Shown piece by piece: positions 48,600 to 61,348 of a stretch of 64,000 nt of DNA. A program made the position numbers and the translations under genes. Position 1 is the stretch's first letter. Each line of letters opens with the position of its first letter. Source of the stretch: Oenanthe sinensis. Taxonomy: Eukaryota > Streptophyta > Magnoliopsida > Apiales > Apiaceae. The stretch is taken from positions 12,359,501-12,423,500 of the forward strand of contig CM053795.1 in assembly GCA_028671895.1 (NCBI GenBank), read 5' to 3'. A model generated the notes under the pieces. It was not told the DNA's origin. It worked only from the letters and a program-made list of their open reading frames with translations, and did not search any database.

Positions 48600-51300
48600 T
48601 CATTCCAAAATCAAATAAGTGCGGATATTTATCACAGATAGATTCTTCTAGTTCTCAAGTAGCCTCTCTCTCGGAATGATTTTAACAAACGGAATAATTT
48701 TATTCCTTATAACTCGCTCCTCTCGAGATAATATAGTTTCAGACTCCTCCTCACAAGAAAGATATTCCATATTCTTATGCAACGAATATTGAACTACGCA
48801 CAACGGATGATACTCGTAGCCTCTCAGAATAGACACATAGAACACATTATTCACATGATACATCTCTCTCTATAACATCAAAGAGACCAACATATCTTGG
48901 ACTAAGCTTTCCTTTCATAACAAAATGTTTAACACCCTTTCAAGGAGACATTTTCAAAAACACATGATCACTAGGCTCAAATCCGCCAAACTTTCTCTTT
49001 TCATCTGCATAACTCTTTTGACATGATGAAGCTTCCTTTAAGTTTTCTTTAGTTTGTTTTACCTTCTCATTAGTTAACCAAACCAACTCTGGTCCTGCAG
49101 TGACACTCTCTCCAACCTCATTCCAACAAGTCGGAGCTCTACATTTTCCTACCAAACAACGCCTCAAATGGTGGCATGCCAATGCTCGCTTGCCAAATAT
49201 TATTGTACGCAAACTCCACAAGATACAAATATTTTTCCAAATCACCAGAACACTTCAAAGCACTAGTCCTTAACATATTTTCTAACGTCTGAATCGTCCT
49301 CTCTGACTGTCCATCAGTTTATGGGTGAAAAGCCATACTATAATTAAGCCTCGTACCCCAAGCCTACTGAAATACCTTCCAAAAATATGAAATAAACCTC
49401 GTATCTTTGTTTAAAAGTATCGGCACAGGCACACCATGAAGTCTAACAATATCCCACTAAAATATATCTACTAAATCATGAATAAGAGTGTTTTCTCTAA
49501 TAACTAAGAAATGAACTGAATTTGTAAGTCTATTAACTACCACCCAAATAACATCATTCTTCTTGAAAGTCCTCGGTAAACCGGTGACAAAATCCATGGT
49601 AATGTTTTCCCACTTCTAAACCGGGATATCCAACTACTGTAACAGTCCACTAGATCGCTGATGTTCAATCTTCACCTGTTGACATGTAAGACATTTCCTC
49701 ACGAACTCTGCTATGTCCCGTTTCATCCCACTCCACCAAAAGTACTTCTTCAAATCCCTATACATCTTAGTAGAACTTGGATAAATAGATAATGAAAAAC
49801 TAAGAGCCTCAGTCAAAGTTGTTTTACGAACTGCTACATCTGCAGGTACACACAATCTACTATCCAACCATACCACACCATGAACATCAACATAAAACTC
49901 CGGTTTTTTGCCATCTGCCACATTCGATCTAATAGCTTCTAACCCTGTATAATTTTTCTGAGCTTCCTTAACCCTTGAGACTAGATTTGATTCCACCTTC
50001 AAACTTGCTAGGCTTGCAGCTGATTCTCCAATATACAACTCCACACCCAAACACTATATATCTGAAATAAGATGTTGCTGAGTAATAACAGATGCAACAC
50101 TTCCTAAGTTCTTCCTACTAAGAGCGTCTGCCACTACATTCGCCTTTCCTGGATGATACTGAATTTTAGCATCATAATCTTTAATAAGTTCAAGCCACCT
50201 CATATGCCTCATGTTTAACTCTTTTTGTGTAAAAATGTATTTGAGACTCTTGTGATCAGTGAAGATGTCACAAGTTTCTCCATACAAATAATGTCTCTAA
50301 ATTTTTAAGACAAAGACCACTGTTGCTAACTCCAAAGCATGGGTTAGATAATTTACCTCATATGGTTTAAGCTGCCTAAAAGCGTACGAAATCACTTTTC
50401 CATGATGCATAAGAACACACCTCAAACCCCTCTTAGAAGCATCACTATAAACTTGATATCCTCCACTCCCTGGTGGTAAAACAAGTATAGGAGCTGACAT
50501 CAACCTCTTCTTCAACTCTTGAAAACTCTACTCACGATCATCATTCCACTCGAACTTAACACCCTTTCGCATCAACTGAGTCAACGACAAAGCTATGGAT
50601 GAGAATCCCTCTACAAAACGCCTATAGTAGCTTGCCAAACCCAAGAAACTTCTCTCCTCTGTCATAGTGCTAGGTCTCGGCCAATTTGTGATAGCCTCGA
50701 CTTTCGTAGGATCCAACTCAATCCCCTTACCAGATACAATATACCCCAAAAAATGTAACCTGCTCCAACCAAAATTCACACTTCGGAAATTTTGCAAATA
50801 ATTTCTTCTTCCTTAAGATTTCAAATATAATGCCCAAATGCTCTTCCTTACTCCTAGAGTATATCAAGATATCATCGATGACAACCACAACGAACTTATC
50901 CAAGTAATCATGAAACACCCGATTCATCAAATCTATAAATACTACTGGTGCATTCGTCAACCCAACGAACATCACAAGAAGCTCATAATGACCATATCGG
51001 GTACGAAATGCTATCTTCGGAATATCATCATCTTTTACTCGTAACTGGTGGTAACCCGATCTCAAATCTATCTTCGAAAAATACTTCGCCCCCTGCAACT
51101 GATCGAACAAGTCATCAATGCGTGGTAAAGGATACATGTTTCTAACAATCACCTTATTCAACTCCCTGTAGTCAATACACAGTCTCATAGACCCGTCCTT
51201 CTTCATAAATAATACTGGAGTGCCCATGGAGATACACTCGGCCTGATCAATTCCTTATCCAATAAGTCTCGTAGCTATTCTTCTAATTCCTATAACTCTA
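48600..51300 (-). pseudogene. Broken pol of the Gypsy element (RT, RNase H, integrase, C-terminal chromodomain-like part)
   Basis: In element order, the reverse transcriptase runs from about 51300 (IRPSVSPWGTPVLF, then CIDYRELNK, PLPRIDDLFDQLQGAKYFSK, and the catalytic IDDILIYS). RNase H follows (VYSDASKRGLRCVLMHHGKV, then MRWLELIKDYDAKIQYHPGK). Then come the zinc-binding integrase part (HHCC region, CLTCQQVK near 49690), the integrase core (ITMDFVTGLPRT; HP-TDGQSERTIQTLE) and a tail (HVNNVFYVSILRGY; KYPHLFDFG). The order RT-RNase H-integrase and the tail suggest a chromovirus, possibly the Tekay lineage. The frame is cut by several in-frame stops and at least one frame change; no intact polyprotein exists. 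Confidence 0.92.
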
Positions 51301-52450
51301 CTAGTGTCATCGTATACAATGATTTTAAATAACTTCAGCCCTCATGATAAATTCAAGAATAACCGATACATGATTTTATGAAATAACACATCTTTTCATA
51401 TCTTATGAGCATTCTCAAACCTACAATTCTAAAATACATCCATTACTTTCTTTTTATACTCCAACATCTCTAGTTATATGGAACCACTTTGGTTAGATCT
51501 CAATTCATATTTAAATCTCTCATTACTTTAAAGATGTCTCACGAATACTTCGAGCAATCTAACTTAACAAACTTTTTTTTTTGTAATTTAAAATATTCTC
51601 ATCATCATTCCACCTAATTAAATATAACATCCTAAGGTAAGTTTCCTTATGCGCAACTGAGAAATATTGTCTCCTACACACACTATTAAATCATTTTCAA
51701 TTCATTATCATCTTGAAATCTTTTCATCTAGTCGCATTCACATTCCCGCACCACATTTCAAATTTTATATATCTGATTTCACATCCTACCATGGTAGCGA
51801 ACATAGTATCTCTTTGCATGTAACTCATTGATAATCAATAATTCTTAATATGTAGCTCATATCCGTAGTTGAAGTCTAAAAGCCATACAATCCTTAGCCA
51901 AAAGTTATCTTACTCATAAAGCCAAAATAATTCTAAATACATCTTTCATTTAAAAATCTTGATATACATTTACTAACATACTTGCATCCTCATAGATCAT
52001 TCACTTTCCTTTTCAATTAATTGCTCAAAAATGTTAAATCAATAAATCCTTAAGATTTAATCAAGGTCATGCATCACTATCGGTAATAAGTTTGCCTAGA
52101 TAAGTATATTCTACAGATTCTAAACACTCTTGATAATTATCACGAAGGCACATAAAATGATCCATTTACGAAGACTAAAGAAAGATTCCGAAGAGATGAG
52201 AAAGAAGCAACAAAATGAGTCAAAACATATTCAAATAATGCAAAAGCTCCACGTCTAAAAAGGATTCACAATATCAAATACAGATACGAATGAATTCGTA
52301 GAAAGAGGCAAGCTGGAGTATTTTATAAAAAAAATTTGTGACAAAATGTTGAAATGAACGCAAATACATGAAGTCTCAAAATAGAATACACATCCTAATG
52401 GCTACCCAAACTCACAGGTCAAACCTAAATAGGTTTTCTACAAGAAAGAA
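51301..52450 (-). other. Gypsy internal region where gag and protease would lie
   Basis: About 1.15 kb of AT-rich DNA between the primer site and pol. No gag zinc knuckle (CX2CX4HX4C) or protease active-site frame is visible on either strand, so the region has been deleted or replaced. Confidence 0.6.
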
Positions 52451-52467
52451 CCTAAGCTCTGATACCA
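52451..52467 (-). other. tRNA-Met primer-binding site of the Gypsy element
   Basis: On the minus strand TGGTATCAGAGCTTAGG, the usual plant initiator tRNA-Met site, 4 bases inside the 5' LTR. Confidence 0.9.
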
Positions 52468-52471
52468 TCTC

Positions 52472-54653
52472 TGTAACACCCCCTTCCCAAAATGAGACGA
52501 AGGGTTACTTTTCAAATCACAAACATGTATACAGAGTACTAAAATCAATACCTCCAAAATAATTCAAAATGATAAATATGAATAAATCTAAAATCTCTAA
52601 TAATAAAAATGACTAAAATAATCCTTTAAGTTCAAACGTCCTAATAAATGTAAATAAGGGAGCTCTCCATCACACAGCCCAAGATCCCCCTAAGTACCTG
52701 CCAGAAGAAAGAATACGGCATGAGCCAAATGCCCAGTACAGATTGGAATACAGTTTATAAAACAAGAAGCAAGATATATAATTTGATAATAATAAATAAA
52801 CTTTAATTTTTAAAGACAAGGCTGAAGCAAAGAGGGGTTATGATATTTCATACCGATATCAAAACAGATAACAGATACACACATCATAGGGTACCTAATG
52901 CGTGCAACAAACCGGACAACGTGTACGGCATATACAACGTCACCGTCAAATATCAAATCACAAATCAAATCAAATCTGGGTGCACCCACGTATCCTCAAA
53001 CAAATATCAAAATGGCCAAAGCTCACCACCTGAGCTAACAGAAGGATACGCCGTGACTAATCACACTGCCACGGAAGTGTCATGCCACTGGTGCCGCAAT
53101 GACATGGCTGTAGTACCCCTACAGCTGGTTAAATCGGTATACCCTATATCACTCTAAGGGTTTAAATAAAATAATTTTCACAAATTTAAAATCACCTGAA
53201 CAGATTAAATATGTATCATACATAAATTTTGAGAATCGTAGAAACAATATTTAAATTTTCGAAACAGAATTTCAAATAATTTTTGGAAGATCAAAACAAT
53301 TAAAACGAATAATAACGGAAAGAACAGATTACGAATGGAACGAATTAAATATAATTAATCCTAAAAAGAGTAGCACTGAAGAGAAAGGGGACGAAATCCG
53401 TACCTCGGAAATAGTGATCACAAATATTAAAGATATCTGCAAATGACCCGCTAAAGGATGTGCTCCCAATCTAATTAAAATTTACAATTTATTAATACAT
53501 TATCTTATTCACATAGTATTTAAATAACATACCCATTAAATAATATATTTATAATACTATGTTCCCGTAACTTGTTTTAAAAAGTGAAATTCGTACAACT
53601 CTCTTCACTAGCTAATATTTAACTACGTGTCACCCATATATATCAAATTAAAATATAACCATGAATCATAAATTTAAGAGAAGATATATTTATATAAAAA
53701 AAATAAAAGAAAAATTCGAAGTACTGTACTAATATATCTCACGCAAGGGTTGTATATATAAATTATAAACTAATATTTAGATATGATGTACATAATCAGA
53801 CCATGCAATTACATTAACAAAACTATGCGTACATTATTTAATTTAATATTATAAATTAAGAAATCAATCTTTAATAAAAAACCCTTGACTCCAATTACCA
53901 AATATTAATCGTACATATATACCACTTATTAAATCATAGTCTAATATTAATCATGACTTATATGATCAAAATCTAAAACTTTGATTTAACCTTGCACTAA
54001 AATTTATCCAGAACTCTAGTAATTAAAAGAATATAAAACCCGTATTATTAATCTTAAAATCTCATATGATATATATAAAAGAATTCCACATAAATAATCA
54101 AGTTCTTATTAAATCTAACCTTTTGATTATACTCGCTGGTGGACAATGATTAATACTAACATATCAAAATACATGCATGGCAACTCATTAACAACTATAA
54201 TTACATATAATTAAGTTAGACATTACAAATAAATCTCTGTAGTTAAAACCGCAGTTGCACTCCGCAATGCATTATCATAGTTTAACATACATATAAATAT
54301 AGTGTTACAAGGTAAAAGAATACCTCGCCTATTTATTGATTATAGATCATCGGAGATCATCAGAGTAGATCCATCTCTCTCGTCCTCTTTCTTCATTCGC
54401 TGCGGCTTATAATTACCCACTAAGTAACGACCTAATTTAGGGTTTTAATAAAACAACTCATATGTTTATATATGTATATATAGACTCTTAATAATTATCT
54501 TGCTTTGAATCTAATTACTATTTTATTACAAATTCTATTTCTAATCAAATTCAATATAAAAAATATTATGGTTAAAGAAAATAATATTACAAATTCTAAT
54601 CTAATTCTAATTATTATTACTAATATCTAAATAAATAAATTACGGATATTACA
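52472..54653 (-). repeat. Gypsy LTR (5' LTR in element orientation)
   Basis: 2182 bp, partner of 46376-48547. Carries the extra 10-bp GATCATCGGA unit near 54345. Near-identity of the pair indicates a recent insertion. Confidence 0.97.
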
Positions 54654-54948
54654 AGAGGGCTACCCCACTATGGCACTAGGTGACTCTTTATGACCCAACC
54701 CGACACCTTATACAAATTCAACTCTAAAAAATACGAATTTAGTTCGGTAAATATTCAATCTGAAATAATCAGATATAATTAGACACGAATCCGTAATCCA
54801 AAAATTAATGAATTCTTTATTTATAATCCTACTTTTGAAATAATTTATGTTTAAAATAACTAAATTTAAGTAAAATAAAGTAACTTTAATTTGACGCGGA
54901 AAACTCGCGTCACAACTTGTATTATTAATCAAAACAGTTATCAATAAT
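54654..54948. other. Sequence between the Gypsy element and the truncated LTR
   Basis: GACCCAACCCGACACC and related blocks resemble the hAT-like fragments seen at 8.1 and 56.6 kb. This insertion or replacement probably removed the outer end of the neighbouring LTR. Confidence 0.35.
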
Positions 54949-56366
54949 ATAACCAATCAATCACGAACATTTAAGTCTAACAATACCCAAACATTTTTCA
55001 TACCTCGCAGTGTTTCCAAACCTATGTACGTATAACAATCACGTAGCAAACGATATCTAATCCTCCATATTTAAGCATACCCATCAAATATAATATGACT
55101 ATGAATATATAACTATCACAAACTTAGGCATCAAGTCTTACCATACTTGTCATATAAGTCTAATCTTGGTATCTAATTACCTAACCAAGACCAATCATAC
55201 TTAGTATCTAATTACTTACCTTTGTGACCAAAACATACCATCTATAATGATTGTCCAATTATAATTATTATCGTACATAATAATTATCCAAATACAATTA
55301 TTATACTACCCATATTTGTCTTTAATCACCAAAACTCGTACTACCATATTGGGTTTAACCCAACAATCCTCCCCTTAAACCCAATACGGTTTCACAACCG
55401 AATTAACGGTCCATCAATGCATCGACATTCATTCGTCAATACCTCCCCTCGAACAAGAACCTCTACGGCTTGTTCTTCCAATCTTTGAGTGTCGCTAAAT
55501 TCCGTTTAGTTACCTCCAATTCACCATTCTTCATCATAACGATGCATCGCACAACAGTACATCTCAATCTGAAATCACGTGCATTAACCACGAGCGCCAT
55601 TTCATCCGATGAGTCACTCGATCCTTGTTTCATCAATCTTTCGGCGTCTTGAAGAACAACAATAGTCTCATCTAAATTCTTCACTTGGTTGACCATTGAA
55701 ATGATTTAGACGAACTTTTCCATCTTCTTCTATCTCGAACCCGAACATGATTTTCAGTGCAAGGGCCAACCGTATGCTCCATACCGCACGTAACTCCTTC
55801 ACAGTGCTTCACAATAATTCAATCTCGGATTTTCTTCCACCCATATTCATCACGAACCTGGTTCTGATACCACTTATTAGTGAGCAAAACTCGAGATAAA
55901 TAAATAATGCAAAACACACATGACAAAATTATATGACACGGAAAACCAATCAATCAATCACAAATACTTAAGTCTAACAATACTCAAACATTCCTCGCAC
56001 CTCACGGTGTTTCCAAACCTATGTACATGGAACAATCACGTACCAAACGATATTTAAACCTCCATGTTTAAGCATACCCATTAAATATAATATGATTATG
56101 TATATATAGCCATCACAAACTTAGACACCAAATCTTATCATACTTGTCATGCAAGTCTAATCATACTTGGTATATAATTACCTACTCAAAACTAATCATA
56201 CTTGGTATCTAATTACTTACCTTTGTGGTCAAGACATACCATTTATAATAATTGCCCAATTATAATTATTATCATTCATAATAATTATATAAATACAATT
56301 ATTATGCTATCCATGTTTGTGTTGGATCACCAAAACCTGTATTACCATATTGGGTTTAACCCAACA
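54949..56366 (-). mobile_element. Small non-autonomous LTR retroelement
   Basis: Right LTR 55881-56366 (486 bp, TGAGCAAAAC ... GGGTTTAACCCAACA); left LTR copy 54949-55365, missing about 62 bases at its outer end. On the minus strand a primer site TGGTATCAGAACCAGG lies next to the right LTR (55857-55872). A polypurine tract, complement of ATCCTCCCCTTAAAC, lies at 55366-55380. The internal region is only about 515 bp with a 77-codon open frame (55696..55463) of unknown origin. The LTR copies differ by many substitutions, so it is clearly older than the neighbouring Gypsy. Confidence 0.8.
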
Positions 56367-59300
56367 AGTACAGTACATATTATACATTTGAACGGTAACT
56401 TTCACGTGAAATGAAAGAGAAATGAACTATTTTATTTTAAAATTTGTGCAAAAACAATCAATTCATATAAATCGGGATAAGAGATAGTATATAATATAGC
56501 AATATATTTTTAATCATTCTAAAGAAGAGGTGGTGAAGTTCGAAATGACCAAAAACCCAACATGAACATGTTAAATACGTGTTAAGGTTATGAAAAAATT
56601 AAACCAAAATAATCAGGTACAATATGACTCGACACGAACCCGAAACTGACACGCCTGTATGGCACAAACCACATATCTTGGCTCCTGACATTCTTTTAGT
56701 TTTATTCGAGTTCAGAACTATACATCTAAATTTTTTTTTTAAAAAAAAACAAATAACAAGATAAGAAAATAAGGAATGGATAATTGTAAAAAATTGCTAC
56801 ATAATTATATACTTATATTTAAAGTAACTGAGTATCAACCAAAAGTTGAAATTCATATCATTAGTCTATGGTTATTGTAATTGACATACAACATGGACTT
56901 GCGTTCATATAAAAATTATATTTTAACTTCAATCAGCCATGCATAAAAGTCTATCGGCCGAGTTTCGACGCGTTAAATAAATTCTGACTTTTCGGTCAAT
57001 GATCGGTTCGGATTGAATTTTTGAAAAGTAAAAAGATTTAGAGATTAATTTTAATCAAAATTATATTTCAAATACATTTTAAGTCATACAATAGTTTTGA
57101 GATTAAAAAACAGATGAAAAAATGAATAATAAAATTCAAAATCAATTTTTTAAAAAGTATTTTTAATTAAAAAAATATTTTTAGAGAAACTAGACTCATA
57201 TTTTTGAAAAAATTATTTTTTAGTTTTTATAGAAAACAACTATCATTATCAAATATGTCCAAAACTATTATATTTTTATATTATACATTAAAATATACAC
57301 ATATTAAAAATATTATTAATATTTATCTACTTTTTTAACTTTTTTTCAACCATCAATTTTTTTAATAAATTTAAAACGACAATCTCAAACCAGTCATCTC
57401 AGTATGCATGTGATTATCCATTTTGAAAAGCTACATTACTAGTTAGTTGTATATAATAGGTAATCATCAAACTCAAAGATTAGTTTAAGACTGAATTATT
57501 GTGTGTTTGTTGGTTGAGTTACTAATAAGTCTTCCCACTATTAGATGTTAAATGTTAAACTATTCAAACAATCAAACATAGTATTGTATAGACCTCATTA
57601 TTTCATCAAAGAAAGTTAAGATTAATAGATTATAATATTCCCAAACTATAGACAAAGAAAACTATTATTACAGGCTGTTTAAATATGTATGAGTAATAAA
57701 GTTGATATAATTATTAATTGATTAAGTAATAAATAAAGAATAGTGCCTCAAGATAGACCTTTGTAAACATGTACTATAAACACCGCCCTCAGGCCTACTG
57801 TTTGTGTTTAAAGTCACACCCTTTGTAAACATTTAAAAAAAACATGTTCAAATATATAACTATTTTTCAAGGGAAAAAAGGCTTGCTTTCCCGCAAATAA
57901 TAAAAAAGAATTCTAAGGAAAAGCATACTTTATCACTAAAAGAGAATTTGATGGTAAATTTAGCTGTAAAAAATAATAAAAGGAGTACATAAAAAAATAA
58001 AATTATGTGCGTGTTTGTGTGTGTGTGTGTTTTAGGAGCTAGGACTTGGGAGAGGGTGGGGATAACATGACCTAAATGGGGTTTAAACTTTATAGGGCGG
58101 CTAGATGGTAACATGGGTTGATGGACGGGTAGGAATATAATTTTATTTTAATATATTAATTTTTACGTCAAATCTAGACTTTCTACCAAATTTGCGCCAA
58201 GGAAGAATTATGTTAAAAACTTGAATATTGAGTATCGAATCCAATAAGGAAAAAAACTGAAGGCCCAGCCCATTATTGGAGTAATCTACAAGTCATCTGT
58301 ACCTTTGCTCCCTTGGGGAAGGGGCAGAGATTTGATAACAAATAGTGAACCCATATTTATTTACATAGCCTGATCAATAGTATAGGCAAGAGCAGCTTCC
58401 GCTTCATGTTAGTGACAGTGTTCGGAATATCCAAGTATTCAAAAGCTTTATAATACCGGTGTCTTGATCGCTGAGTTCTACGAGGCAAATTATCGTAAAT
58501 CCAAGAAAGGAGACTCTGATATTGATTATTAGTGTGAATTAATTCGGTTTCTCATTTTTTTGTGAGATTTTATCCAGTACTTTTCTTCCATACTAAATTT
58601 TATGTAGTTTATGAATAATGACTGGGGTTGATTTCTGGAAACGCTTAGTATAAGTTGTTACAATATATACTCCAGAATTATGGGGAGCACAGAAACTATT
58701 TACAGATTGTTAAACTGGGATATCTTAGTTAATGAGTCGGTTGGGCAGTGAACTTGTAACCATAAATTTACCAAAACTTAGAGTCTGCGACCAAAATATG
58801 ACAATGACTGTGGCCAAAATATGACAATGCAATAGTCCTAGTTATGGCAATGCAATAAATTTCTTTGGAAATATCCTATATGTTTGTTTGTACTTGTGTG
58901 TGTGTGTGTGTGTGTTTATTTATTCTTGGAGGTATTATTTGTAGTTAATTTCTTTAACATGATATGGTTCTTGTTGTACTTGTATGCATCTTATTATTAA
59001 CAAGCTCTTGATCTTTTTGTTTTATTGGTTTTTGCAGGGGCAATTTTGTCTTCAACGTATGATGACAAGAAGGATGAAGATAGTTTCCTATATGTCACAT
59101 ATGGTAAACAGAACACATTTGGATCTAGATTTTATGATCTGCTTTTAATTGTATATAATCTTCAGTAACATAAATAATACCAACACTTCAAGTGTAGTTG
59201 ATTCTTTAATATAGTTTCCGGTTCTATCATAATTTCTGAGTCACAATCAAAGTAATTTACATTTGAAAAAACTCCGTCTATTTTGCAAACTCTTTTACTG

Positions 59301-61348
59301 GAAAAATTGTTTTCTCCGTACCAGTATTTTTGGCACAGAAATCTTAAACAAACAGATGTTGGGATACCTGTTCAGTTTCTTGGTAAATTGAATACCTATT
59401 GGACCAGATAATCTGAATTGAGCTCTGTCAAATTCCAGTGGTTCACTTTAAAATTTTTAAATGTTTGCTTCGGAGAGAAAAATTTACATAGCATGTGAAA
59501 CATGCCATGGGAAAATGCAGTTCTGAAATCCCCCTCATGAGCACACACCCACATAATCGTTTTGGTGGGACGGGAGGCTTCATGATTGGGGCAAATACAG
59601 CAATGCCGTCTTTCAAATTATGGAACAGGTGCACAATTCACAGGAGGGGCTTAGCTGCAGATGTTGGGGGATATCTAACATCTTCTGGGAGTTTGGGTCA
59701 GATATATGCAACTGGTAAATGCATTCAATTGTTGGCAGCCTGGATAAATAAAAATCTATAGCAATATTAGGACCAAGTAAGTGGCACCAGGCCACCAGTG
59801 CTATTCGTATATGCAGATTTTACATCACAATCTCGAATGTCCAGAAGAAAGCAAATTTGTCTATTCATGCTGTAATGTGATATGACTTTTGATATGCTCT
59901 GCTTTTGGAGGAATAAGAACGGCTAGATGTAGGATATACATATTGAATAGTCAGAGATAGCGATATACAGTTAAACAACACTGTCAATGTACTAGACGAC
60001 ATAGCAGCCTGCAAGAAAATTACAGCAGTTGCGTTTTCTTCTCAGTCCCCATATTCTGCCTCAGGTAATGCAAATGGTGGCCAGGCCATGCAACCCTGTC
60101 TCCCAATCTCTTCACACTCCAGTCCCTACTACCCATACTCCGTACGTCCAGGCTGTTTCAAGCTGCAACAAGGGCATATAATGATAATTGGAAATACCAT
60201 GTGGTTCAATCAGTGTAATGCTATAGGATATGGACATGCTTTTAACTCGAATTATCACAAGCACAATGTCGTTCTTGACACATATACATGTATGTAATAT
60301 CTGCAGAGCTAAGTCTACCGCAAATGCGAGGAAATGTAACTTTAGGAGCATAAAATCCTCCAAAAATATGAAGAAATGAAAATTAGAGAGTGCTAGACTG
60401 ATAGGCCAAGGGACTACAAATGTATATTTAAAACCTCCTACTATATAACTCTTCTCCAATAGAAGAACGTGAAGTAGATGAATATATGACAAGTGCCGAA
60501 GTTAAAAGGCTGCGCTGACATACATATTAGAGAAATGTTGGTAACACCAAAATTATATAGAGGTGTTCACCTTTCATAAACAACCTGCACGCGTATCATT
60601 TTGTTAGCTCCCTTCAGGAAATTTACATAATAGCTCCCTTCATCACCTCAAGGATCAAAGTAATTCCATCTGTTGCTTACATAATTTCTTTTGGTCAACC
60701 ACTCATCTACTAGAAAATTTCTTGTCCTGCCAATCACCCCTACTCCTACGTCCTACCCCTTCCCTGTGCATGGTAAGGGGAGGTGGAACAAGAAAGGAAA
60801 GGAATATATAGCTATGCAGACATTAAGTGGTCAAGTTAAGACGAGGTATGGAATAAATTTATTTGAAAAAGGAAAGGCATGGAATATTTCTGCAGAGACA
60901 TATGAGAAGGTCATCAACTTCCTTCTGGTTTATTCCCTAATCTTGCTGAATGCTACCAATTTTTAACTTCCCATATTTTTCAATACATATATATCTTTTG
61001 ACACAAGTAAAAGTTATAGTAACTCTTGTCCTGACAAAAGAGTATACAGTCCATGCATCTACGTATCTCCGTAATGATCTCTTCTTCTTTGGTCCCTCAA
61101 CTGCTAAAAAGATGAGGTGAAGGGGACAGACAAAGCAAAAAAATCCTTGATTTTTTTTCATGGCTCATAATTCAAAAACACCTGCATGTTCTCCGAAACA
61201 ATACAAGAAGTCTACATTAAATGCCCTTCCTTCTTACATTCAGTACATATACACAACTTGACTACTTGCAAAAATCAAACTCATATACAAAACTTGCAGT
61301 GTTCACAGTCCTCAACCTGCTAACAGTATTTCACAATCATCATTCAGC
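56367..61348. other. Five kilobases without a supported gene
   Basis: AT-rich DNA with a hAT-like end fragment (GACACGAACCCGAAACTGAC near 56630), GT microsatellites (about 58016-58030 and 58898-58915) and one exon-like island (59039-59099). Open frames at 59495-59761, 60112-60492 and 60691-60966 have no recognised similarity. The 300 bases before 61349 probably include the promoter of the peptide gene. Confidence 0.5.
59039..59099 (+). other. Exon-like island, unassigned
   Basis: A good acceptor (GGTTTTTGCAG) is followed by GAILSSTYDDKKDEDSFLYV and TYG, then a possible donor (ATATG|GTAAAC). The amino-acid run looks more protein-like than its surroundings, but I cannot place it in a family or find certain partner exons. 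It may be a relic. Confidence 0.2.

Larger units (their letters stand above)
46376..54653 (-). mobile_element. Ty3/Gypsy retrotransposon, structurally complete, coding-defective (8278 bp)
   Basis: Two nearly identical LTRs (46376-48547 and 52472-54653) begin TGTAACACCCCC and end ATATTACA on the plus strand. A perfect 5-bp duplication AGAGG flanks the element (46371-46375 and 54654-54658). A tRNA-Met primer site, complement of CCTAAGCTCTGATACCA at 52451-52467, adjoins the right LTR, so the element reads right to left. A polypurine tract (complement of TATATATCCCCTT) adjoins the left LTR. The internal part is only 3.9 kb: pol is present but broken, and gag/protease are not recognisable. Confidence 0.97.

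Noticed and set aside
59495..59761. 88-codon open frame with STHPHNRFGGTGG
   Set aside because: Briefly resembles an STHP peptidase motif but lacks HExxH and any flanking family blocks.
60112..60492. 126-codon open frame, minus strand
   Set aside because: Low-complexity hydrophobic translation, no splice context, no family similarity.
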